Assembly (NCBI RefSeq): GCF_000002235.5
Contig: NW_022145601.1
Location: 4,213,563 to 4,277,562 of the forward strand
Length of the DNA: 64,000 nucleotides
Origin: Strongylocentrotus purpuratus
Lineage: Eukaryota; Echinodermata; Echinoidea; Camarodonta; Strongylocentrotidae
Reading direction: 5' to 3'
Position 1 is the stretch's first letter, and every line of letters starts with the position of its first letter. The notes beneath the pieces are model-generated. The model searched no databases, was not told where the DNA came from, and saw nothing but the letters and a program-made list of their open reading frames with translations. The translations under genes were made by a program, and so were the position numbers. Shown here one piece after another: positions 1 through 12,596 of this stretch.

Positions 1-817
1 ATTTCGGTACTTTATAATACATTATATCTGATATATTGGTGAAGAGTAAAGATTATGAAAACTTTATGTAAAAATTAGTAACATTACAAAATATGCAAGT
101 AGTCAGAAATCCCTTACACGATCTAGGAATAAAGATTCTCTCGCGCTCTAACTCGCCCCCTCCCTCCCCCCCTCTCTCTCTCTCTCTCTCTCATTTAGTT
201 TTTCACGTCTAGTGACATTCCTAAACATAAGCCTAGTATATAACGAAAACTTGATATTATAGAAGTAGGAGCAGATGTGCCAAAATAACCAAACATCATA
301 ATTCGACATGATCGGTATCAGAAGCTCCGAGAGAGATGAAATGAGACGGAGCCTAATAGACCAGTTCACGATTAGCACATTACTGCAATGACCCACAAAT
401 ATCCACAGATCTTCAAAACATGAAGAGGTCCCACTTTGTACATTTTGAAATAATCACTCCTACAGCGATGGAGGGGCTATATAAATAGCATTTGTTTCCT
501 CTTTTCAAAGAATACTTCCACCTGTGTATCATGAAGTGCACTGAATGTGCATGAATGCATAATGTTACATAACTTTCATGAGCCACGTATCCAAAATATC
601 GCCTCCGTGTATTTCAAATTTGTTCTGCAATGACCTTTATCTGCTCATGCTCAGACTGCAACCGTGAACTCGCTTATTTGCGTCAACTACACAATATGAG
701 ATTGGAGGTGGCTTGTGTTCCAAGTATGGTACATTGCTATCTATGCGCATTACATTGATCTACAGAAACGTATACAATGCTCGATCGAGGTGCATGACGG
801 GAAGGCGTATGAAAGAT
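1..817. other. Left flank of the macrosatellite, no gene recognised
   Basis: This is AT-rich single-copy-looking sequence before the first repeat unit. It holds a pyrimidine-rich microsatellite at about 154-192 and only short open frames with no recognisable protein. The match to the repeat unit begins abruptly at the GACGTAATGG at 818; the bases just before it do not resemble the end of a unit, so the left junction is sharp. Confidence 0.6.
154..192. repeat. C-rich and (CT)n microsatellite
   Basis: A run of C and T passes from CCCCCTCCCTCCCCCCC into about ten CT dinucleotides. It is a simple pyrimidine tract, purine-rich on the minus strand. Confidence 0.85.
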
Positions 818-2792
818 GACGTAATGGTATCGAAATATAAGAAAGGAAAACAAGTTCAGTTCAAGACAGTTCAAAATAATGCTGGGAAATGGAAATTAAA
901 ATGATACCGTTTTAAAAACGAGTTAGATATGGTTTTTGGACAAGAAGCATGAGATAATTCATTGCTCGGCAATCGGGACTGTATTTGAAACAGAGCATCC
1001 AATATTCCTGATATTTAATAGTATACTGTCAATGAAAAAATATAACTAAAAAAAAAATAATAATGGACCTCTTTACCCAAGGCTGTGTGTCTTTGTCGAG
1101 CACAAAATGATTCTGCTCGGGTATGCAGGCCAGTTGTTAGCCCATATTGGGCTTGAATAGGCTTGAATTGAAAGACCCTTTGTTTCACCTCGCGAAGTTT
1201 GGGCGTTTTCATAGGAGAGTAAAACCTTGCCCATCATTGAATTCATGTTGTAAAGTTGTTTACAGACTGGAAAAGGATAGCATGGGAGTGTACAGATTGA
1301 ATAAATGGATGTAAGTAGTACTGAAAATGTAAAAAAACTTGTTTAACCTGGCAATAAGGGACTCTTGAATGTAGTTTAAAATTGGACATGGCTTTGGGGC
1401 TAACGCTACCGTCCACCGGCTACGCTGACGACCGCCAGCTAGCTGGAGCTAGCTGACGACCGCCAGCTAGCTGGAGCTAGCTGACGACCGCCAGCTAGCT
1501 GACGACCGCCAGCTAGCTGACGACCCCCCCCCCCCCAAAAAAAAATGACCCCCCCCCAAAAAAAGACCCCCCAGAAAAAAAACAAGACCCCCCCCCCAAA
1601 AAAGACCCCCCCCCAAAAAAAAAGACCCCCCCCTCCCAAAAGGGCTCCATTACAGTTTTTTCCTACACTCAGCTGCTCCCCCTCACCATAGGCCCTTTTT
1701 TCAATTTTTTTTGAGGAATCCATTGACATATTGTGATTTGGAACCCTTTCCCATACATCAACAACACCAACAATAATTATTTTATCACACCAAACTTTGA
1801 GTGAGATGAAAATGGGTTCTAACATCAGTTTTTTTTCTTTTTCAAAGATTTATAAAAAAAAATTAAAAAAAGCACTAGCTGGGAGTCGAACCCGATACCT
1901 TCCAGTTGCCAGGCGTTTGCCTATCCACTAGACTAATGTGTCACACTGGTAATCTCCATGTATTTTTTCATATTGATACTTATTGTTGTAGATGTAGCAA
2001 AAGACGTATTATAACTTATTCAGAGAGTTGCTTGTTAAAGAAAGAGTATCAAATTTTATTTCCTCCTTTATTGAGGGGGGGGGGGGGGGGGGGTGTCCCC
2101 TTTAAAAAAAGGAGATGGACACGTCAATATCATGGGGTAAAGAAAAAAAATAAAAAAAAATAACATGAGGTAGAAAGAAGAAGCTGGGAGTCGAACCCGA
2201 GTACATACATACATTGCGTTGTGAAGCGATCAGTCTTTTCCACAAGACCACTTTGCCTCACTGCTACTAACTGGTTCGCTTCTTGGTCTTATAGCACTTT
2301 CTGCATGTTAACGACTTTAATATGTTGATTTACTGATTTAACGATTTCGGGATGCATAATTATTCATATTTTTGCAGTCCGATGTTGTCAAGATTGCCCG
2401 TAAATGTTTTCTTTCAGTTACTGATATTTCTGATATAATAGTGAGGTTTTATGTTATTTTCATTTATTTTGCAAACTGCCGACTTAAAGTTAAAGTGATA
2501 TGACAATAGGCCACTGCCCTGACATAGCATAATGAACAGAACACGGATCTATTCCATTTAGGATATGCTACGAATTCTATAACAGGGCACCAATGAATAG
2601 GGAAGCTTGGCTATTCGATTCCGTGTTCAATAGCTTGCACCTGCAATGTTTGAATAGTTACGTAACACATTATTCAGCTCTTTCTGACATGGCATCAATT
2701 AAAGAATTGAGAAAAAAACCCGACCCTCCCTTCATTGACGGAATATTTTTGTCAATTGCGAGGATTACATGAGAGGTAATAATAGCATTCCT
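818..2792 (+). repeat. Array unit 1 (1975 bp, 4 minisatellite modules)
   Basis: First unit. Two of its four modules carry the GGAGCTAGCT extension. Its G run follows TTGAGG directly and lacks the AGGT step seen in the other units. It is not visibly more decayed than internal units. Confidence 0.93.
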
Positions 2793-3400
2793 GACGTAAT
2801 GGTATCGAAATATAAGAAAGGAAAACAAGTTCAGTTCAAGACAGTTCAAAATAATGCTGGGAAATGGAAATTAAAATGATACCGTTTTAAAAACGAGTTA
2901 GATATGGTTTTTGGACAAGAAGCATGAGATAATTCATTGCTCGGCAATCGGGACTGTATTTGAAACAGAGCATCCAATATTCCTGATATTTAATAGTATA
3001 CTGTCAATGAAAAAAATATAACTAAAAAAAAATAATAATGGACCTCTTTACCCAAGGCTGTGTGTCTTTGTCGAGCACAAAATGATTCTGCTCGGGTATG
3101 CAGGCCAGTTGTTAGCCCATATTGGGCTTGAATAGGCTTGAATTGAAAGACCCTTTGTTTCACCTCGCGAAGTTTGGGCGTTTTCATAGGAGAGTAAAAC
3201 CTTGCCCATCATTGAATTCATGTTGTAAAGTTGTTTACAGACTGGAAAAGGATAGCATGGGAGTGTACAGATTGAATAAATGGATGTAAGTAGTACTGAA
3301 AATGTAAAAAACTTGTTTAACCTGGCAATAAGGGACTCTTGAATGTAGTTTAAAAATTGGACATGGCTTTGGGGCTAACGCTACCGTCCACCGCTACGCT
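2793..3400. repeat. Unit component (reference unit 2): left unique block
   Basis: About 600 bp of AT-rich sequence from GACGTAATGG to the minisatellite, conserved in every unit. It contains the local palindrome CGTTTTAAAAACG and two adjacent GGCTTGAAT words. Read on the minus strand, 3187 back to 2990 is a short open frame repeated in the other units, but its end changes with the length of an A run and it resembles no family I know. Confidence 0.8.
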
Positions 3401-3498
3401 GACGACCGCCAGCTAGCTGGAGCTAGCTGACGACCGCCAGCTAGCTGGAGCTAGCTGACGACCGCCAGCTAGCTGACGACCGCCAGCTAGCTGACGAC
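3401..3498. repeat. Unit component (reference unit 2): GACGACCGCCAGCTAGCT minisatellite
   Basis: Four copies of an 18-bp module, the first two followed by GGAGCTAGCT. AGCT and GCTAGC are self-complementary, so the block can form nested small hairpins. Module number varies between units (2 to 4) and accounts for most of the unit length differences. Confidence 0.9.
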
Positions 3499-3611
3499 CC
3501 CCCCCCCCAAAAAAAAATGACCCCCCCCCAAAAAAAAGACCCCCCAGAAAAAAAACAAGACCCCCCCCCCCAAAAAAAGACCCCCCCCCCAAAAAAAGAC
3601 CCCCCCCTCCC
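3498..3611. repeat. Unit component (reference unit 2): alternating C-run / A-run block
   Basis: Runs of 6-11 C alternate with runs of 7-9 A, joined by short GA, TGA or AGA steps. The plus strand here is nearly free of G and T. The minus strand has five G runs within about 115 bp, enough for G-quadruplex formation in principle. Run lengths differ in every unit and may partly be sequencing error. Confidence 0.88.
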
Positions 3612-3928
3612 AAAAGGGCTCCATTACAGTTTTTTCCTACACTCAGCTGCTCCCCCTCACCATAGGCCCTTTTTCAATTTTTTTTGAGGAATCCATTGAC
3701 ATATTGTGATTTGGAACCCTTTCCCATACATCAACAACACCAACAATAATTATTTTATCACACCAAACTTTGAGTGAGATGAAAATGGGTTCTAACATCA
3801 GTTTTTTTTTTTTTCAAAGATTTATAAAAAAAATTAAAAAAAGCACTAGCTGGGAGTCGAACCCGATACCTTCCAGTTGCCAGGCGTTTGCCTATCCACT
3901 AGACTAATGTGTCACACTGGTAATCTCC
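3612..3928 (-). mobile_element. Unit component (reference unit 2): SINE-A, tRNA-like head plus body
   Basis: Read on the minus strand, 3928-3843 is tRNA-like. It has an A-box-like TAGTCTAGTGG and a perfect B box GGTTCGACTCC, followed by CCAGCTAGTGC and A/T-rich sequence. The acceptor stem does not pair (GACACAT against CTAGTGC) and the anticodon arm is poor, so this is a SINE-type head with an internal Pol III promoter and not a working tRNA gene. The body probably runs on to about 3612 (CACAATATGTCAATGGATTCC on the minus strand), because the same body occurs outside the array at 45959-46196. Equivalent heads lie in every unit, for example 1872-1957 and 44939-45028. Confidence 0.7.
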
Positions 3929-4032
3929 ATGTATTTTTTCATATTGATACTTATTGTTGTAGATGTAGCAAAAGACGTATTATAACTTATTCAGAGAGTT
4001 GCTTGTTAAAGAAAGAGTATCAAATTTTATTT

Positions 4033-4063
4033 CCTCCTTTATTGAGGAGGTGGGGGGGGGGGG
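4033..4063 (+). repeat. Unit component (reference unit 2): CCTCC/GGAGG hairpin followed by a G run
   Basis: CCTCCTTTATTGAGGAGG can fold into a 5-bp stem and is followed by T and 12 G. In most units a GGTG(n)TGTCCCC arrangement follows. G runs in units 1-22 are about 9-18 long. The array's right end falls directly after this G run in unit 23. Confidence 0.8.
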
Positions 4064-4150
4064 TGTCCCCTTTAAAAAAAGGAGATGGACACGTCAATAT
4101 CATGGGGTAAAGAAAAAAAAATAAAAAAAATAACATGAGGTAGAAAGAAG

Positions 4151-4243
4151 AAGCTGGGAGTCGAACCCGAGTACATACATACATTGCGTTGTGAAGCGAT
4201 CAGTCTTTTCCACAAGACCACTTTGCCTCACTGCTACTAACTG
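4151..4243 (-). mobile_element. Unit component (reference unit 2): SINE-B tRNA-like head
   Basis: Read on the minus strand this region has an A-box-like TGGTCTTGTGG and the same perfect B box GGTTCGACTCC as SINE-A. The 5' part GTGAGGCAAAGTGGTCT matches the SINE-C head outside the array at 45225-45314. The spacer between the boxes contains a short TGTA repeat (CAATGTATGTATGTAC). It does not fold as a proper tRNA. It lies about 310 bp from SINE-A in the same orientation in every full unit. Confidence 0.7.
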
Positions 4244-4761
4244 GTTCGCTTCTTGGTCTTATAGCACTTTCTGCATGTTAACGACTTTAATATGTTGATT
4301 TACTGATTTAACGATTTCGGGATGCATAATTATTCATATTTTTGCAGTCCGATGTTGTCAAGATTGCCCGTAAATGTTTTCTTTCAGTTACTGATATTTC
4401 TGATATAATAGTGAGGTTTTATGTTATTTTCATTTATTTTGCAAACTGCCGACTTAAAGTTAAAGTGATATGACAATAGGCCACTGCCCTGACATAGCAT
4501 AATGAACAGAACACGGATCTATTCCATTTAGGATATGCTACGAATTCTATAACAGGGCACCAATGAATAGGGAAGCTTGGCTATTCGATTCCGTGTTCAA
4601 TAGCTTGCACCTGCAATGTTTGAATAGTTACGTAACACATTATTCAGCTCTTTCTGACATGGCATCAATTAAAGAATTGAGAAAAAACCCGACCCTCCCT
4701 TCATTGACGGAATATTTTTGTCAATTGCGAGGATTACATGAGAGGTAATAATAGCATTCCT
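4244..4761. repeat. Unit component (reference unit 2): right unique block
   Basis: About 520 bp of AT-rich sequence conserved between units, with no RNA or protein gene recognised. It ends GAGAGGTAATAATAGCATTC before the next unit. The first unit is not preceded by this block. Confidence 0.75.
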
Positions 4762-6730
4762 GACGTAATGGTATCGAAATATAAGAAAGGAAAACAAGTT
4801 CAGTTCAAGACAGTTCAAAATAATGCTGGGAAATGGAAATTAAAATGATACCGTTTTAAAAACGAGTTAGATATGGTTTTTGGACAAGAAGCATGAGATA
4901 ATTCATTGCTCGGCAATCGGGACTGTATTTGAAACAGAGCATCCAATATTCCTGATATTTAATAGTATACTGTCAATGAAAAAAATATAACTAAAAAAAA
5001 ATAATAATGGACCTCTTTACCCAAGGCTGTGTGTCTTTGTCGAGCACAAAATGATTCTGCTCGGGTATGCAGGCCAGTTGTTAGCCCATATTGGGCTTGA
5101 ATAGGCTTGAATTGAAAGACCCTTTGTTTCACCTCGCGAAGTTTGGGCGTTTTCATAGGAGAGTAAAACCTTGCCCATCATTGAATTCATGTTGTAAAGT
5201 TGTTTACAGACTGGAAAAGGATAGCATGGGAGTGTACAGATTGAATAAATGGATGTAAGTAGTACTGAAAATGTAAAAAACTTGTTTAACCTGGCAATAA
5301 GGGACTCTTGAATGTAGTTTAAAAATTGGACATGGCTTTGGGGCTAACGCTACCGTCCACCGGCTACGCTGACGACCGCCAGCTAGCTGGAGCTAGCTGA
5401 CGACCGCCAGCTAGCTGAGCTAGCTGACGACCGCCAGCTAGCTGACGACCGCCAGCTAGCTGACGACCCCCCCCCCCCAAAAAAAAATGACCCCCCCCCA
5501 AAAAAAGACCCCCCAGAAAAAAAACAAGACCCCCCCCCAAAAAAAAGAGACCCCCCCCAAAAAAAAAGACCCCCCCTCCCAAAAGGGCTCCATTACAGTT
5601 TTTTCCTACACTCAGCTGCTCCCCCTCACCATAGGCCCTTTTTCAATTTTTTTTGAGGAATCCATTGACATATTGTGATTTGGAACCCTTTCCCATACAT
5701 CAACAACACCAACAATAATTATTTTATCACACCAAACTTTGAGTGAGATGAAAATGGGTTCTAACATCAGTTTTTTTCTTTTTCAAAGATTTATAAAAAA
5801 AATTAAAAAAAGCACTAGCTGGGAGTCGAACCCGATACCTTCCAGTTGCCAGGCGTTTGCCTATCCACTAGACTAATGTGTCACACTGGTAATCTCCATG
5901 TATTTTTTCATATTGATACTTATTGTTGTAGATGTAGCAAAAGACGTATTATAACTTATTCAGAGAGTTGCTTGTTAAAGAAAGAGTATCAAATTTTATT
6001 TCCTCCTTTATTGAGGAGGTGGGGGGGGGGGGTGTCCCCTTTAAAAAAAGGAGATGGACACGTCAATATCATGGGGTAAAGAAAAAAAATAAAAAAAATA
6101 ACATGAGGTAGAAAGAAGAAGCTGGGAGTCGAACCCGAGTACATACATACATTGCGTTGTGAAGCGATCAGTCTTTTCCACAAGACCACTTTGCCTCACT
6201 GCTACTAACTGGTTCGCTTCTTGGTCTTATAGCACTTTCTGCATGTTAACGACTTTAATATGTTGATTTACTGATTTAACGATTTCGGGATGCATAATTA
6301 TTCATATTTTTGCAGTCCGATGTTGTCAAGATTGCCCGTAAATGTTTTCTTTCAGTTACTGATATTTCTGATATAATAGTGAGGTTTTATGTTATTTTCA
6401 TTTATTTTGCAAACTGCCGACTTAAAGTTAAAGTGATATGACAATAGGCCACTGCCCTGACATAGCATAATGAACAGAACACGGATCTATTCCATTTAGG
6501 ATATGCTACGAATTCTATAACAGGGCACCAATGAATAGGGAAGCTTGGCTATTCGATTCCGTGTTCAATAGCTTGCACCTGCAATGTTTGAATAGTTACG
6601 TAACACATTATTCAGCTCTTTCTGACATGGCATCAATTAAAGAATTGAGAAAAAAACCCGACCCTCCCTTCATTGACGGAATATTTTTGTCAATTGCGAG
6701 GATTACATGAGAGGTAATAATAGCATTCCT
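4762..6730 (+). repeat. Array unit 3 (1969 bp, 4 modules)
   Basis: The second module has the shorter extension GAGCTAGCT, shared with unit 6. The fourth A run in the C/A block is interrupted as AAAAAAGAGAC. Confidence 0.93.
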
Positions 6731-8676
6731 GACGTAATGGTATCGAAATATAAGAAAGGAAAACAAGTTCAGTTCAAGACAGTTCAAAATAATGCTGGGA
6801 AATGGAAATTAAAATGATACCGTTTTAAAAACGAGTTAGATATGGTTTTTGGACAAGAAGCATGAGATAATTCATTGCTCGGCAATCGGGACTGTATTTG
6901 AAACAGAGCATCCAATATTCCTGATATTTAATAGTATACTGTCAATGAAAAAAATATAACTAAAAAAAAAATAATAATGGACCTCTTTACCCAAGGCTGT
7001 GTGTCTTTGTCGAGCACAAAATGATTCTGCTCGGGTATGCAGGCCAGTTGTTAGCCCATATTGGGCTTGAATAGGCTTGAATTGAAAGACCCTTTGTTTC
7101 ACCTCGCGAAGTTTGGGCGTTTTCATAGGAGAGTAAAACCTTGCCCATCATTGAATTCATGTTGTAAAGTTGTTTACAGACTGGAAAAGGATAGCATGGG
7201 AGTGTACAGATTGAATAAATGGATGTAAGTAGTACTGAAAATGTAAAAACTTGTTTAACCTGGCAATAAGGGACTCTTGAATGTAGTTTAAAAATTGGAC
7301 ATGGCTTTGGGGCTAACGCTACCGTCCACCGGCTACGCTGACGACCGCCAGCTAGCTGGAGCTAGCTGACGACCGCCAGCTAGCTGACGACCGCCAGCTA
7401 GCTGACGACCCCCCCCCCCCAAAAAAAAAAATGACCCCCCCCCCAAAAAAAAGACCCCCCAGAAAAAAAACAAGACCCCCCCCCAAAAAAAAAGACCCCC
7501 CCCCCAAAAAAAAGACCCCCCCTCCCAAAAGGGCTCCATTACAGTTTTTTCCTACACTCAGCTGCTCCCCCTCACCATAGGCCCTTTTTCAATTTTTTTT
7601 GAGGAATCCATTGACATATTGTGATTTGGAACCCTTTCCCATACATCAACAACACCAACAATAATTATTTTATCACACCAAACTTTGAGTGAGATGAAAA
7701 TGGGTTCTAACATCAGTTTTTTTCTTTTTCAAAGATTTATAAAAAAAAATTAAAAAAAGCACTAGCTGGGAGTCGAACCCGATACCTTCCAGTTGCCAGG
7801 CGTTTGCCTATCCACTAGACTAATGTGTCACACTGGTAATCTCCATGTATTTTTTCATATTGATACTTATTGTTGTAGATGTAGCAAAAGACGTATTATA
7901 ACTTATTCAGAGAGTTGCTTGTTAAAGAAAGAGTATCAAATTTTATTTCCTCCTTTATTGAGGAGGTGGGGGGGGGGGTGTCCCCTTTAAAAAAGGAGAT
8001 GGACACGTCAATATCATGGGGTAAAGAAAAAAAAATAAAAAAAATAACATGAGGTAGAAAGAAGAAGCTGGGAGTCGAACCCGAGTACATACATACATTG
8101 CGTTGTGAAGCGATCAGTCTTTTCCACAAGACCACTTTGCCTCACTGCTACTAACTGGTTCGCTTCTTGGTCTTATAGCACTTTCTGCATGTTAACGACT
8201 TTAATATGTTGATTTACTGATTTAACGATTTCGGGATGCATAATTATTCATATTTTTGCAGTCCGATGTTGTCAAGATTGCCCGTAAATGTTTTCTTTCA
8301 GTTACTGATATTTCTGATATAATAGTGAGGTTTTATGTTATTTTCATTTATTTTGCAAACTGCCGACTTAAAGTTAAAGTGATATGACAATAGGCCACTG
8401 CCCTGACATAGCATAATGAACAGAACACGGATCTATTCCATTTAGGATATGCTACGAATTCTATAACAGGGCACCAATGAATAGGGAAGCTTGGCTATTC
8501 GATTCCGTGTTCAATAGCTTGCACCTGCAATGTTTGAATAGTTACGTAACACATTATTCAGCTCTTTCTGACATGGCATCAATTAAAGAATTGAGAAAAA
8601 AACCCGACCCTCCCTTCATTGACGGAATATTTTTGTCAATTGCGAGGATTACATGAGAGGTAATAATAGCATTCCT
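6731..8676 (+). repeat. Array unit 4 (1946 bp, 3 modules)
   Basis: The first of the three modules carries GGAGCTAGCT, the commonest arrangement in the array. Confidence 0.93.
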
Positions 8677-10620
8677 GACGTAATGGTATCGAAATATAAG
8701 AAAGGAAAACAAGTTCAGTTCAAGACAGTTCAAAATAATGCTGGGAAATGGAAATTAAAATGATACCGTTTTAAAAACGAGTTAGATATGGTTTTTGGAC
8801 AAGAAGCATGAGATAATTCATTGCTCGGCAATCGGGACTGTATTTGAAACAGAGCATCCAATATTCCTGATATTTAATAGTATACTGTCAATGAAAAAAA
8901 TATAACTAAAAAAAAAAATAATAATGGACCTCTTTACCCAAGGCTGTGTGTCTTTGTCGAGCACAAAATGATTCTGCTCGGGTATGCAGGCCAGTTGTTA
9001 GCCCATATTGGGCTTGAATAGGCTTGAATTGAAAGACCCTTTGTTTCACCTCGCGAAGTTTGGGCGTTTTCATAGGAGAGTAAAACCTTGCCCATCATTG
9101 AATTCATGTTGTAAAGTTGTTTACAGACTGGAAAAGGATAGCATGGGAGTGTACAGATTGAATAAATGGATGTAAGTAGTACTGAAAATGTAAAAAACTT
9201 GTTTAACCTGGCAATAAGGGACTCTTGAATGTAGTTTAAAAATTGGACATGGCTTTGGGGCTAACGCTACCGTCCACCGGCTACGCTGACGACCGCCAGC
9301 TAGCTGGAGCTAGCTGACGACCGCCAGCTAGCTGACGACCGCCAGCTAGCTGACGACCCCCCCCCCAAAAAAAAAATGACCCCCCCCCCAAAAAAAAGAC
9401 CCCCCAGAAAAAAAACAAGACCCCCCCCCAAAAAAAAGACCCCCCCCCAAAAAAAAGACCCCCCCTCCCAAAAGGGCTCCATTACAGTTTTTTCCTACAC
9501 TCAGCTGCTCCCCCTCACCATAGGCCCTTTTTCAATTTTTTTTGAGGAATCCATTGACATATTGTGATTTGGAACCCTTTCCCATACATCAACAACACCA
9601 ACAATAATTATTTTATCACACCAAACTTTGAGTGAGATGAAAATGGGTTCTAACATCAGTTTTTTTCTTTTTCAAAGATTTATAAAAAAAAATTAAAAAA
9701 AGCACTAGCTGGGAGTCGAACCCGATACCTTCCAGTTGCCAGGCGTTTGCCTATCCACTAGACTAATGTGTCACACTGGTAATCTCCATGTATTTTTTCA
9801 TATTGATACTTATTGTTGTAGATGTAGCAAAAGACGTATTATAACTTATTCAGAGAGTTGCTTGTTAAAGAAAGAGTATCAAATTTTATTTCCTCCTTTA
9901 TTGAGGAGGTGGGGGGGGGGGTGTCCCCTTTAAAAAAGGAGATGGACACGTCAATATCATGGGGTAAAGAAAAAAAAATAAAAAAAAATAACATGAGGTA
10001 GAAAGAAGAAGCTGGGAGTCGAACCCGAGTACATACATACATTGCGTTGTGAAGCGATCAGTCTTTTCCACAAGACCACTTTGCCTCACTGCTACTAACT
10101 GGTTCGCTTCTTGGTCTTATAGCACTTTCTGCATGTTAACGACTTTAATATGTTGATTTACTGATTTAACGATTTCGGGATGCATAATTATTCATATTTT
10201 TGCAGTCCGATGTTGTCAAGATTGCCCGTAAATGTTTTCTTTCAGTTACTGATATTTCTGATATAATAGTGAGGTTTTATGTTATTTTCATTTATTTTGC
10301 AAACTGCCGACTTAAAGTTAAAGTGATATGACAATAGGCCACTGCCCTGACATAGCATAATGAACAGAACACGGATCTATTCCATTTAGGATATGCTACG
10401 AATTCTATAACAGGGCACCAATGAATAGGGAAGCTTGGCTATTCGATTCCGTGTTCAATAGCTTGCACCTGCAATGTTTGAATAGTTACGTAACACATTA
10501 TTCAGCTCTTTCTGACATGGCATCAATTAAAGAATTGAGAAAAAAACCCGACCCTCCCTTCATTGACGGAATATTTTTGTCAATTGCGAGGATTACATGA
10601 GAGGTAATAATAGCATTCCT
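8677..10620 (+). repeat. Array unit 5 (1944 bp, 3 modules)
   Basis: Same module arrangement as unit 4; the differences seen are in homopolymer lengths. Confidence 0.93.
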
Positions 10621-12596
10621 GACGTAATGGTATCGAAATATAAGAAAGGAAAACAAGTTCAGTTCAAGACAGTTCAAAATAATGCTGGGAAATGGAAATT
10701 AAAATGATACCGTTTTAAAAACGAGTTAGATATGGTTTTTGGACAAGAAGCATGAGATAATTCATTGCTCGGCAATCGGGACTGTATTTGAAACAGAGCA
10801 TCCAATATTCCTGATATTTAATAGTATACTGTCAATGAAAAAAATATAACTAAAAAAAAAATAATAATGGACCTCTTTACCCAAGGCTGTGTGTCTTTGT
10901 CGAGCACAAAATGATTCTGCTCGGGTATGCAGGCCAGTTGTTAGCCCATATTGGGCTTGAATAGGCTTGAATTGAAAGACCCTTTGTTTCACCTCGCGAA
11001 GTTTGGGCGTTTTCATAGGAGAGTAAAACCTTGCCCATCATTGAATTCATGTTGTAAAGTTGTTTACAGACTGGAAAAGGATAGCATGGGAGTGTACAGA
11101 TTGAATAAATGGATGTAAGTAGTACTGAAAATGTAAAAAACTTGTTTAACCTGGCAATAAGGGACTCTTGAATGTAGTTTAAAAATTGGACATGGCTTTG
11201 GGGCTAACGCTACCGTCCACCGCTACGCTGACGACCGCCAGCTAGCTGGAGCTAGCTGACGACCGCCAGCTAGCTGAGCTAGCTGACGACCGCCAGCTAG
11301 CTGACGACCGCCAGCTAGCTGACGACCCCCCCCCCCCAAAAAAAAATGACCCCCCCCCCCAAAAAAAGACCCCCCAGAAAAAAAACAAGACCCCCCCCCC
11401 CAAAAAAAAAGACCCCCCCCCAAAAAAAAGACCCCCCCTCCCAAAAGGGCTCCATTACAGTTTTTTCCTACACTCAGCTGCTCCCCCTCACCATAGGCCC
11501 TTTTTCAATTTTTTTTGAGGAATCCATTGACATATTGTGATTTGGAACCCTTTCCCATACATCAACAACACCAACAATAATTATTTTATCACACCAAACT
11601 TTGAGTGAGATGAAAATGGGTTCTAACATCAGTTTTTTTCTTTTTCAAAGATTTATAAAAAAAAATTAAAAAAAGCACTAGCTGGGAGTCGAACCCGATA
11701 CCTTCCAGTTGCCAGGCGTTTGCCTATCCACTAGACTAATGTGTCACACTGGTAATCTCCATGTATTTTTTCATATTGATACTTATTGTTGTAGATGTAG
11801 CAAAAGACGTATTATAACTTATTCAGAGAGTTGCTTGTTAAAGAAAGAGTATCAAATTTTATTTCCTCCTTTATTGAGGAGGTGGGGGGGGGGGGGTGTC
11901 CCCTTTAAAAAAAGGAGATGGACACGTCAATATCATGGGGTAAAGAAAAAAAAATAAAAAAAAATAACATGAGGTAGAAAGAAGAAGCTGGGAGTCGAAC
12001 CCGAGTACATACATACATTGCGTTGTGAAGCGATCAGTCTTTTCCACAAGACCACTTTGCCTCACTGCTACTAACTGGTTCGCTTCTTGGTCTTATAGCA
12101 CTTTCTGCATGTTAACGACTTTAATATGTTGATTTACTGATTTAACGATTTCGGGATGCATAATTATTCATATTTTTGCAGTCCGATGTTGTCAAGATTG
12201 CCCGTAAATGTTTTCTTTCAGTTACTGATATTTCTGATATAATAGTGAGGTTTTATGTTATTTTCATTTATTTTGCAAACTGCCGACTTAAAGTTAAAGT
12301 GATATGACAATAGGCCACTGCCCTGACATAGCATAATGAACAGAACACGGATCTATTCCATTTAGGATATGCTACGAATTCTATAACAGGGCACCAATGA
12401 ATAGGGAAGCTTGGCTATTCGATTCCGTGTTCAATAGCTTGCACCTGCAATGTTTGAATAGTTACGTAACACATTATTCAGCTCTTTCTGACATGGCATC
12501 AATTAAAGAATTGAGAAAAAAACCCGACCCTCCCTTCATTGACGGAATATTTTTGTCAATTGCGAGGATTACATGAGAGGTAATAATAGCATTCCT
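10621..12596 (+). repeat. Array unit 6 (1976 bp, 4 modules)
   Basis: Longest unit. Shares CCACCGCTACG with unit 2 and the GAGCTAGCT second module with unit 3, so it combines variants of both. Confidence 0.93.

Larger units (their letters stand above)
2793..4761 (+). repeat. Array unit 2 (1969 bp, 4 modules)
   Basis: Used here as the reference for component positions. Reads CCACCGCTACG before the minisatellite, lacking one G that most units have; unit 6 shares this. Confidence 0.93.

Noticed and set aside
4563..4748. 61-residue open frame in unit 3 spacing (MNREAWLFDS...)
   Set aside because: It is open only because this unit has one A fewer in a homopolymer; the same DNA in other units is closed.
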